From the NCBI GenBank assembly GCA_963691705.1, contig OY829545.1:27515475-27579474 (forward strand): 64,000 bases of DNA, read 5' to 3'. Source of the DNA: Viola odorata. Lineage: Eukaryota > Streptophyta > Magnoliopsida > Malpighiales > Violaceae. The position numbers were made by a program, and so were the translations under genes. Positions within the stretch are counted from its first letter, which is position 1. Each line of letters begins with the position of its first letter. The notes below the pieces were generated by a model. That model saw only the letters and a list, made by a program, of their open reading frames with translations, was not told where the DNA came from and made no database searches. Shown here in pieces: positions 23,070 to 33,400 of this stretch.

Positions 23070-24508
23070 TACCCCCACACTTCCTTTCAAAAAATCATGT
23101 GGCGGTTTAAACCCCACCTTTCAAAAATCATGTGGCTGTTCAAAACCCCACACTTCAAAAAAAATCGTGTGGCGGTTCACACCCCACACTTCAAAAAAAT
23201 TATGTGGCGGTTTAAACCCCACCTTTCAAAAATCGTCTGGCGGTTCAAAACCCCACACTTCAAAAGAAATCATGTGGCGGTTTAAACCCCACCTTTCAAA
23301 AATCGTGTGGCGGTTCAAAACCCCACACTTCAAAAAAATCATGTGGCCGTTTAAACCCCACCTTTCAAAAAACGTGTGGCGGTTCAAAACCCCACACTTC
23401 AAAAAAATCATGTGGCGGTTTAAACCCCACCTTTAAAAAAATCGTGTGGTGGTTCAAAACCCCACACTTCAAAAAAATCATGTGGCGGTTTAAACCCCAC
23501 CTTTCAAAAATCATGTGGTGGTTCAAAACCCCACATTTCAAAAAAATCATGTGGCGGTTCAAAACCCCACACTTCAAAAAAATCATGTGGCGGTTTAAAC
23601 CCCACCTTTCAAAAATAGTGCGGCGGTTCAAAACCCCACACTTCAAAAAAAATCATGTGGCGGTTTAAACCCCACCTTTCAAAAATCGTGCGGCGGTTCA
23701 AAACCCCACACTTCAAAAAAATCATGTGGCGGTTTAAACCCCACCTTTCAAAAATCGTGTGGCGGTTCAAAACCCCACACTTCAAAAAAATCATGTGGCG
23801 GTTTAAACCCCACCTTTCAAAAATCGTGTGGCGGTTCATACCCCACATTTAAAAAAAATCATGTGACGGTTTAAACCCTACCTTTCAAAAATCATGTGGC
23901 GGTTCAAAACCCCACACTTTCAAAAATCGTGTGGCGGTTCAAAACCCCACACTTTCAAAAAGATCATGTGGCGGTTCATACCCCACACTTCAAAAAAATC
24001 ATGTGGCGGTTGAAACCCCACCTTTCAAAAATCGTGTGGCGGTTCACACCCCACATTTCAAAAAAATATGTGGCGGTTTAAACCCCACCTTTCAAAAATC
24101 GTGTGGCGGTTCAAAACCCCACACTTTAAAAAATCATATGGCGGTTTAAACCCCACCTTTTAAAAATCGTGTGGCGGTTCAAAAGCCCACACTTTCAAAA
24201 AGATCATGTGGCGGTTTAAACCCTACCCTTCAAAAAAATCATGTGGCGGTTCAAAACCCCACACTTCAAAAAAATCATGTGGCGGTTTAAACCCTACCTT
24301 TCAAAAATCGTGTGGCGGTTAGCCCCCCACAGTTTAAAAAAAAATATAAATCATGTGGCGGTTTAAACCACATCTTTCAAAAATCGTGTGGCGGTTCAAA
24401 ATACCCCACCTTTGAAAAAAATTGTGTGGCAGTTAAAACTCCACGTTTCAATCTGGTTCGGTGGCTCAAACCCCCACCTTTTTGTGAAAAATTTTGTGCG
24501 GCGGTTTA
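23070..24508. repeat. Minisatellite: alternating 33- and 36-bp monomers, about 40 units
   Basis: Two monomer types alternate in a 69-bp dimer: one with GTGGCGGTTTAAACCCCAC and one with GTGGCGGTTCAAAACCCCAC. Each is an imperfect palindrome: GTGG-C-GGTT pairs with AACCCCAC around a TAA or CAA centre with one bulged C. Because 33, 36 and 69 are multiples of three, long open frames appear on both strands (repeats of MWRFKPHLSKI...); these are treated as artefacts. The left end decays near 23070; the right end degenerates (about 24420-24508) and stops exactly at element C. Tandem arrays in untranslated regions are known for Tat/Ogre-like elements. Confidence 0.9.
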
Positions 24509-25898
24509 TGATGTGTTGTCGAAGCACATACAAAAATAATAATAAAACCTGCAGTCAATGTGCACAATAAATTGTGTATAATGGTAACAGGATCGAACAC
24601 AGGGATTAAGGGACCAATACTCAATTCAATTTGACAAACTAAATAATCCAAGCAACAAGTAACGAAAGGGGGGTTTTGAATGGTTGTTTGATTAATCTAA
24701 TTATTAACTATGAAAGTAATAACAACTAGTGGCAAAGAGCAATAGAAGTGATAAGAAATCAGAAGAGACAAGGGTTCTCAGTAAGAATACGAATCCGGTT
24801 GCAATTATGGTCAGCCGGTCATTGGCGCAAGCATCGTCTACCCCGATCTGATAGACGCACTATAGGGACCAGGTACGCTTAGGTCCCCTGCTTACCTTCA
24901 TAGTAGAAGTTATCCCAAGGTACGCTTATGGGTTAACCTTGACAGTCCGCCGTCCTCCAAGGTACGCTTATGGAGGCAACACTCAGATGCCCATGAAGAA
25001 GAGGTAAGATGCGTCTAGGGCGAGACACTCGGTACGCTTGAGGCTCTACCCTAACGACTTGTTCAATCCAACTGGGGGATACCAGGTTTCCAGTCAGGAC
25101 CGGTATGGTTATCTGCTCTACCCTGCAGCTTCGCGTTAGGTATAACAACAGGGACGATTATAATTAATCTAGTTCAATTAATAGGTGATCAAGCTACTAA
25201 TTACCCTAGGTAATTTGACAATTAATTATTGAATCAAGAGGATACCAACACAGGATTTATGAAGTACAATCTGACCTCACGGCTTCCCTTGCAACCTTCA
25301 ATCGACTCTTACCAAGAACAAGGAGATTTAGCCACACATATTAAAAATAAAAAAAATCAAATAAATAAATTGCATAAGTAAATTAGAAGAAAAGATGAAG
25401 GAGAATTCTTATGGATTACCGGCCGGAGCAACTGCTCCGGTTTATTAAAGGGAAAAACAGAGATTGCCGTAGGCAGTGGTGGCGCTAAGAGTCAGCGGGA
25501 GAGAAGAAGAGAAGAGAAGAACTACTAAAAACCTAATTACTAAAGTATTTATATGCTTATTACAAATTAAACTCCTAATCTAATTTGAATTCAACTCCCC
25601 AAAGGACTTCTACTGCGATTGGGACTTCTGGCGCCTTAATTGAGCAGATCCGATATTTTTCCTTTATTGCGCTAGTTTCCTTTTCTCGCTAGGACACTGC
25701 TGCTTTCCGCGAACGTCCAGCTGCTCCGCCTAGCTGCTCCAATGCATCCAGAAAGTGATAGAAAATGTTCCTTTTCGTATTTTCCTCTTGATTTGCCCAG
25801 ATCTGCAAAAAGTGAATAAACAGAGCAACATAAGTAGCATCATGATCTAAAAAGGCACATAAAAGAGGGAAGAATTAGGGACATAAAATGCTCTATCA
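24509..25898 (-). repeat. 3' LTR of element C
   Basis: 1390 bp, plus-strand ends TGATGTGTTG and GCTCTATCA. The minus-strand TATA tract TATAAATA (25553-25546) is a promoter candidate. GGTACGCTT occurs at 24872, 24919, 24961 and 25031, each time in a stem-loop. Confidence 0.92.
24835..25153 (-). other. LTR stem-loop series (element C)
   Basis: Stems: CGTCTA/TAGACG (24835/24852), GGGACC/GGTCCC (24865/24882), GTTATCCC/GGGTTAAC (24909/24930, 7 of 8), CCTCC/GGAGG (24954/24972), a three-part stem AGGG-GAG-CTC/GAG-CTC-CCCT (25017-25052), ATACC/GGTAT (25079/25102) and CCCTG/CAGGG (25121/25149). Four consecutive loops contain GGTACGCTT. Confidence 0.62.
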
Positions 25899-25936
25899 AA
25901 TATCCCCACACTACCCCGATGCTCGCCCTCGAGCAT
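25899..25936 (-). promoter_or_regulatory. PPT with upstream stem-loop (element C)
   Basis: In the element's sense: stem ATGCTCG, loop AGGG, CGAGCAT (25936-25919), then AGTGTGGGG (25912-25904) directly before the LTR. Same arrangement as D (63369-63406) and E (50988-51026). Confidence 0.75.
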
Positions 25937-27658
25937 TAAAATCAGAAAACATCACCTCACCAGAAACACACAGCCTCAATCCATAACACACAGAGTTACT
26001 TACACCACCACTTACGCCTCGACCAAGTAGTACGCCACCCTCCAGCCTAGATGAACTCTGCACTACTCTAAAGGAATAACGAAACCAGAAGAGTAGCTTT
26101 CCTACACCAGCCTGCTGCAAGCAATCCTCACAAGATACGGTGTTTGTCACTCACGCTAAAAAACAGAGTTAGGTGTTTATCACTCATCAATGCTAATGAT
26201 CATGCACAAAACTAAACTTGCAATAGCGACCCGAGTACAAAGAACACACGCATGGGCAATCATATGATCATAGAGACCTTGCAAGGGTAAAGAAAAAATA
26301 AGATGTTGAAGAAGGGGGTTCAAAGTGGAGAGAAGGAAGGATAGAAATTTCTTAGCTGGAGAAAGGCAAGTTGGTGAGAAAGACCTCCTAATGGCAGCGG
26401 CGGTGGCAAGACAGAGAACACTGAAGGAGAGTCGGGGTATCTTCTGTGGAAAATGCCATCGGTCTTCTGATCTTTGAGGTGCTCTGCTCCAGTTCTGATC
26501 TGTACTCCTCTTTTGCTCAAATGCTTTATTCGATTTTTTTTTTGAGCAATAAGGGAGCATACATGATATTCTGAACTGTTGAACGGGAGCAGCAAAATTT
26601 TTCTTGGGCGTCTGATCTTCAGTACGTGCATGCTGTGAACGGCTCGGCCTAGCTGCTGATTTCCATATTGCTTACTGGAATGCTCTATTTGTTTTTGATC
26701 ATCTAGGTCGAGTCGTCAGGAATCCCCACACTAGAGCTTTTGTCTCTCTTATGCGTTCTGTGATTGTTGCCATATTACTGCTTTCAGCATCTCGATGTAG
26801 CAGTTAACCGTTTGTAGCTCAATTTTCTGCAACTTTTCTCAATCTGCTCTCAGTGTCTCGGTCAAGCAGCTAGATACCCCCACATCGAAGATGTTGAGTT
26901 TCTCTGTCCCACCTTACCACTGCCGGAGGCATCTCTCACCTGCTAAGAAAAGAAAGGAATGGCTCAAGCAGTTAGAAGGGTAGTGAAAGAAAGGGGTGAG
27001 CAGTATGGGTAAGGAGATAAAAATCAAGAAAAAAGATAACAAAGAAAATGCAAAGTCCCTAATCACATCATCGCATTCCCATGTCTAATCATGTCTATAC
27101 CCAAAGGGTCTTATGCAAATTCGGCCAGCACACAAATCATGCATCCACTCAGAAATAAAATATGGCATGAAAGCTCAAAACACTCACGGGAGAAAAATAC
27201 AATGATTGCAAGCAGCTAGGGCAAGACGTAGTCATAAGAGCTAACAGGCAGTATAGTGTGCAAGTGGTTTTGGTGCAGTCGGTGAATATTCTGTGTGAAG
27301 TGAGCCTACTCTGTGTATTCCATCAAAGGTGAGTTTAAAAATAGGGGTAGTGTAAACAGTTGAAAATCTTTTGAGGGGAATGCAAATCGGGCAAAAACAT
27401 GCATATGCAGGGCAAACAATCATGCAATATGATAGTAATCAAGCAGTCATGCAAAATATGCTAAAAATGCGCACAAAATATATCATAAAAGTATGAAACC
27501 CATCCCCACACTAAAGCAAAACACCGTCCTCGGTGTGGAGAAGAGAATCAAACCAACGCAGTTCAAAGAAAAATAGGGGAAAGGGAAATTGTTCACCGCG
27601 AAAATAAAGTACAAAATGAGCCCAAGGGCAAAGAGATAGAATAGTTTGGGGGAGTGGA
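25937..27658 (-). other. 3' untranslated region of element C
   Basis: About 1.7 kb without a credible gene between the third ORF and the PPT. Further AGTGTGGGG copies lie at 27512-27504 (with stem-loop) and 26733-26725. TCTCGGCC/AGCAGCT-type words recur (26641, 26788, 26856). Confidence 0.7.
27504..27536 (-). other. Post-ORF stem-loop with PPT-like motif (element C)
   Basis: Sense: ACACCG, loop AGGA, CGGTGT (27536-27521), spacer of 8 nt, AGTGTGGGG (27512-27504), about 120 nt after the third-ORF stop. Counterparts in D and E have different stems and the same loop. Confidence 0.65.
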
Positions 27659-29902
27659 TCATGGGCTAGCAGGAGGACGCAGCCTCGAGGCTAACTCATC
27701 GGGAAGATTCTGGAGAAGGGAGATGACCGTCCGCAGCAGGGCATTTGTCTCAGCGATGGCAGCAGCTGTGGGTGAAGCATCCACAATGTCAGGGACAACT
27801 TGCCCGGGACGTTCATCGCGAGCGGGAGACTGAACAGGGGAGGGAGGAGGTGAATCAGTAGTCAGGTCCGGCCACTCGAAGGCTCCTCCATTCTGGGCAC
27901 TCCAGACTCTCTTAGCTCCTCATGTGTATCCTTTGCTGAAACACAAAACACGACCTTTCAAGCACAAATGACCCATACCATCAAGGGTACGGGCATCAAG
28001 TAATTTAAAACCAACAGGCACAAAAAGATCACAGCTAGATACATCAAGACCACGTTGTTCAACAACCAAGCGAGTAATCAGGGAACCAAGAATAGGATTA
28101 CTGCCGCAAGTAATAATAGCATTCAATTCATGTGCAATCCAGTAACCTAAATTAGCCTTATGGCCGTTATGCATACACCACAAAAAGAATAATTCCTGGA
28201 CAGACAGGGTGCCCGAGGACTGCATCTTGCCCGCGAAGGTGAGGGCAAGGAAACGATGACGTACACGAAGGGCTGGGTCACGCAGCTGATGGCCTTTAGA
28301 CTTACGGGAAGTATAGCCGATATTTGGATCGCCCGTAAGCTGTCTAAAGGCACTGGTGACATCAAACTCAGGAGGGTATGCAGAAAATGCACCAAGATAC
28401 CAAGGGGCACCCAAATCAGATTGCTTGACAAAGCCAAGCATGACATTAAACTTATCAACAGGAAGGTGCTCCCAAATATCCATCAAACGAAAATTAACTA
28501 CCCTATCAGCCCCTAAATGCAAGCTACCCTTCCCTTTTTGTTTAAGCATGGCAGTGTCAAACCAGAAAGAAGCAAAGAATTCATGGCTCAATTCTAAGAA
28601 CGTGGGATGCACAAGGTCAAACAAAGGACGCCAACCAATATTATCAATCAGCAAATTCACCCTAGCAGCTATTCCCATTTTTTCACAAAAATCATAATCA
28701 AGTTGAGCAGAAGGGGAAACAAGCATACCGTGCAAAGCTAACAACCTATCATTGCTCTGTTTATCAGGAAATTCCAACCATCCATGCAAGTGAGCAAGAT
28801 CAGGTGTTACCTGGGCAAGGGGCGCGGCTGCGCCTGCTCTGGCGTGGGCCGAACGAGCTGCAGGAGTGGGCATCACTGTCTTGGCCGAGCTGTTGGTGAT
28901 GCGGGCTGACTTTCTAGGCTGGGAAGAGGCAGCTGGTGTAGCAGGGGTCTTTCACTTGGGTTTGACTGGCGATGGCTCCTCAACATCCATAGAGGTGTCC
29001 TCGGTGGTCTCAGCAGGAGGAGGGACAAAAGCTTCGTCCTCGGAGTCATCATCGGACTCGATGGGCACGCGAAGCTGCACTTTCTTGGGCTTTCCCTCAG
29101 CGTAGCACACTGGCTCGATCAAGCGGCCACGGGAGGTCATACTACGGCCCATGGGCAAACCGCTGGGGCCAGGAACCGATCCAGTGATCTGGACATCGGA
29201 CGTCGGCGTTGTGGTCTTGCTCTGAGCGACCGCTGTCTCGGGAGTATCATCGGCAGCTTCCTCTGATTCCTCCTCGGAGCCTTCTTCTTCACCAGAGTCA
29301 TCACCAGACTCCTCTTCGTCCTCCCCTGAATCTTCCTCACCCGAGGAGTCGCTAGATTCAGCAGCGGCAACGGAATCGTCAATGGCCGCCGTGCCGGAGG
29401 CACTCGGCGGCGCTGTTGTCGACGGTGCGGGCTGGATGGTAGTAGCAGTCTCAACGGAGTCTACGGTATCGCCAGTATCAGACTCATATTCGCCGGACGA
29501 AGTCTCATCGTCAGCCACGGATGATTTTGTGGGAGTGATGACGGGAGCAGAGGTGGTTCGAGGGGTAGTTTGTTTCGGAGGCGAGGGTTTGGGAGGTGGG
29601 GTGATGAGTGGTTTGGCCATTGGGGTTGTGGCGGTCTTTGGTTTGGGTGGTGTCTTTTTGGTGGGGGAGACAGTAGTGGTCGTCGGAGCAGCTGGAGTAG
29701 TAGCAGCGACGGTGGTGGTTTGCTGCGGCTGCTTCGACGAGGATGGAGGGGTAGCACGTGTTTTGGGTTTTGTTGAGGCCGGTGGTGGGGTACCAGTGGT
29801 GGCCGGAATGATGGTGGTAGTGGCGACAGTGGACGGAGTGTCCTGAGGTTGCTGGGTTGGGGTAGCAGTAATGCGGGCTGCGGATTTCTTAGATCTAGCC
29901 AT
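27659..29902 (-). pseudogene. Athila third ORF (env-position, putative plant transposon protein domain), C copy
   Basis: Single frame of 748 codons from ATG 29902 to TGA 27659, interrupted by two in-frame TGA stops (28954-28952 and 27922-27920), both explicable as CGA-to-TGA. The N-terminal third is Ser/Thr/Pro-rich with a basic start (MARSKKSAARI) and an acidic Glu/Ser tract (about 29350-29260). The C-terminal part carries the domain usually labelled putative plant transposon protein (HLHGWLEFPDKQSNDRLL, ELSHEFFASFWFD, NFRLMDIWEHL, QELFFLWCMHNG). Position after pol equals the env slot of Athila, but the protein has no evident signal peptide from this start; function is unknown. The frame is open upstream to 30103, including a hydrophobic stretch LLSSLFFFTFHFSFIF. 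Confidence 0.85.
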
Positions 29903-30344
29903 GGGAGAAGATGGAGAGTTTGTGTGAGAGTAGGAAAGGTTGGGAGCACGGGAGAAGATGAAAGAAAAGTGGAAAGTGAAGAAGAAAAGGGAAGAAAGGA
30001 GTCTCCCTTTATGGCTGCCAGCTGCTAGCCGTTGCTCACGTGCGGATGTGGCGGCTGGTGATTGGGGTCCATCAAATCCCAACTGAATGTCTCCAACTGT
30101 CACGCTCCTGTCACCATCAAATCAGGAGTTTAAAATTCAAAAAGGAAATTACCTAAAGGTGGAAAAGAAAAAAGAAAAATAAGGAAATAAAAAAAAGGAA
30201 ATAATAAATAAAAATCAGGATAAAATGGGAGGGGATTTCGGGATGGAGAAAATCATGGGGGTGGTATTTACAATTAGAATAAACTATAGATAAACTAAAG
30301 GAAAAAAAATAAAAAATAAAAAATAAAAATAAAAATGGAGAAAC

Positions 30345-30360
30345 GCGGGTTGCCTCCCGC
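30345..30360 (-). other. Post-pol stem-loop, loop AGGCAA (element C)
   Basis: Sense: GCGGG, AGGCAA, CCCGC, 46 nt after the pol stop and preceded by GGCGCT. D has ACAAGGG, AGGCAA, CCCTTGT in the same place. Confidence 0.6.
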
Positions 30361-30405
30361 AAAGCGCCGTGGTTATCGTCTCGGCCTAGACGCTGATAAC
30401 CAGAA

Positions 30406-33400
30406 TCAGAGTTGGTCAGGTGGTTCAGCAACATTCATCTCCTCAGCGACGAATGGCTTGAACCCCTCATAGAAAGTCTTAAGACGATGTCCATTGACTT
30501 TGAACGTGACTCTAGTGTCCAAACTTTTAATTTCAACGGCGCCGTGGTCATGAACGGCTGTGACAACATAAGGACCTGTCCACTTGGACTTCAACTTTCC
30601 TGAAAACAACCTCAGATGGGAGTTATAGAGCAAGACCTTCTGTCCGACCTCGAAAGATTTATGAGATAGGACTTTGTCATGGTAGGCCTTCGTCTTGCCC
30701 TTGTAGATGAGAGTGTTTTCGTAGGCATCATCACGAAGCTCTTCTAACTCCTGAATTTGTAGTTTGCGATGTTTTCCAGCTTCGTCAAGGTTGAAATTGG
30801 CTCTTCGAATAGCCCAAAAGGCTTTATGCTCGATTTCCACGGGTAAGTGGCAAGGTTTGCCAAAGACAAGCCGGTAGGGGGTCATACCGATAGGAGTCTT
30901 GAACGTTATTCGATAAGCCCAAAGAGCGTCGTCCAGCTTCAAACTCCAGTCCTTGCGGGATTGGCTGACCGTCTTCTCTAAAATCACTTTGATCTCTCGA
31001 TTAGATACCTCGGCTTGACCATTTGTCTGCGGGTGGTAAGCTGTAGAGACACGATGTGTGACTCCGTACTGCTGGAGCAAGCCGCTGATAACTCGATTGC
31101 AGAAATGGGTTCCGCGGTCACTAATGAGGGATCTCGGAGCTCCAAACCTGCTAAAAATACGAGAACGAAGAAAAGCTGCAACCACTTTGGAATCATCAGT
31201 CTTGGTCGCCTTGGCCTCAACCCATTTAGAAACGTAATCAACCGCTAAGAGGATATACACGTTTCCGTATGAGTTGGGGAAGGGACCCATAAAATCAATT
31301 CCCCAAATATCAAAAATTTCACAAGCGAGAATACCTGTGAGTGGCATTTGGTTTCGGGCACCAATGTTACCTGTACTCTGACAGCGCGGGCAAGCTGCGC
31401 AGAACATGTGGTTGTCTTTGAATAGTGAAGGCCAGTAGAGTCCTGCTTCCAGAACTTTCATGGCTGTCTTCTTAGATGCAAAGTGGCCTCCTTCTGTGGA
31501 AGAGTGACAGAACCTGAGGATGGAAGGGATCTCATCTGTGGTGACACATCGTCGAATAATTTGATCCGAACAAAACTTCCAAAGGTACGGGCTGTCCCAT
31601 ATGTAGGACCTGGCTTGTCTTCTGATACGCTTCTGTTTCGAAGGGGATGAATCTGCTGGAAGGTGACCTGTGGGACAGAAATTAGCGATATCAGTAAACC
31701 AAGGGTAGTCAATGGCTTGGGCAAGACAAAGCTGTTCATCAGGGAAAGTGTCACGAATAGGGATAAGTGAATCATCCGTCTAGGCAGACAGGCGGCTCAG
31801 ATGATCAGCAACGGAGTTCTCAGTGCCTTTCTTGTCCTTGATCTCTAAGTTAAACTCCTGAAGTAGAAGTATCCACCGGATTAGGCGAGGTTTTGCATCC
31901 AGCTTGGTCAAGAGGCAGCGGAGTGCGGTATGGTCCGAAAAGACGGTTACTTGCGTTCCGAATAGGTATTGACGGAATTTATCCAATGCAAAGACCACGG
32001 CGAGGAGTTCCTTCTCTGTAGTAGTGTAGTTTCGTTGGGCAACATCCATGAGTTTCAAGGCATAGTAGATAACATAAACCTCTCGGTCTTTCTTTTGTCC
32101 CAAAACAGCTCCCAAGGCATTATTACTTGCGTCGCACATGATTTCGAACGGTAGCGTCCAGTCTGGTTCGCGAATAATGGGGGCTGAGATCAGCTTCAGC
32201 TTGAGGAGGTCAAACGCGACTTTACAGTTATCGTCAAAAATGAATTCAACGTCTCGGCCAAGCAGCTGACACATCGGCTGGGTGATTTTGGAAAAATCCT
32301 TGATAAATCTCCTGTAGAAACCTGCATGGCTTAGAAACGAACGTACCTCACGTACACAAGTGGGATATGGTAAAGACTCGATTACCTCGATTTTTGCCTT
32401 GTCCACTTCGATTCCCTTGCGGGAAACGATGTGTCCCAAAATCAGTCCTTGGTCTACCATAAAGTGACACTTCTCATAATTGAGAACGAGGTTAGTTTCA
32501 ACACATTTTTGTAAAACTTTTCGCAAGGTGAGTAAACATTCAGGAAAAGAATTACCATAAATTGTGAAATCGTCCATAAATACCTCGATTCCTTTTTCAA
32601 CGAGCTCGGAGAAGATACTGACCATACAACGCTGGAATGTAGCAGGTGCGTTGCAAAGACCAAAGGGCATCCTTCTATAAGCGAATGTACCGAAGGGACA
32701 GGTGAAAGTGGTCTTGTCTTGATCGTTCCTGAATAGCCATCGAGGCAGCAGTAGTGTGTTTTCCCAGCCAAGCGTTCTAGCATTTGATCAATAAATGGCA
32801 GGGGGAAGTGATCCTTCCTCGTGGCAGCATTTAGTCGACGGTAATCGATGCAAACGCGCCATCCGTTCTGGATGCGTGTGGGAATCTGTTCACCGTTCTG
32901 TCCCGTGGTGATTGTGATACCGGTCTTCTTCGGGATAACTTGAACTGGGCTGACCCAAGTACTGTCCAAGATAGGGTAGATCACACCAGCGTCGAGGAGT
33001 TTCAATATTTCCTTCTTAACGACCTCCATCATGGGTGGGTTAAGACGGCGTTGTGGCTGGCGAACTGACTTGCTATCATCATCTAGGTGTATCCGATGAG
33101 TGCACAGGGTGGGAGATAGTCCCTTGATATCCGAAATCGTCCATCCAATAGCTCTCTTGAATTCCTTCAGTAGGGCAACTAGAGATGTTTCTTCTTTGGT
33201 ATCTAGTTTGCTCGAGATGATGACGGGCAAAGATTCATGGGCACCGAGGTAGGCATACTTCAGGTGCTCGGGCAAGACCTTGAGTTCCAAGTTTGGGGCC
33301 TGCACAATGGAAGGAGGGAGTTTAGTATATTCAGAGGGCAAAGGCTTCACCACCATATTAAACGGGGAGTGAGGGGTGGTTTCCAAGACAGAAACGATCT

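Noticed and set aside
23070..24508. CRISPR-like array
   Set aside because: Plant nuclear context, no unique spacers of constant length; both monomer types are variants of one palindromic unit.
23097..24570. Several 60-93 codon frames on both strands of the minisatellite
   Set aside because: They follow from repeat lengths divisible by three and break at every indel.
29382..29846. Gly/Val-rich 154-codon frame antisense to the C third ORF
   Set aside because: Mirror of low-complexity Pro/Thr codons.
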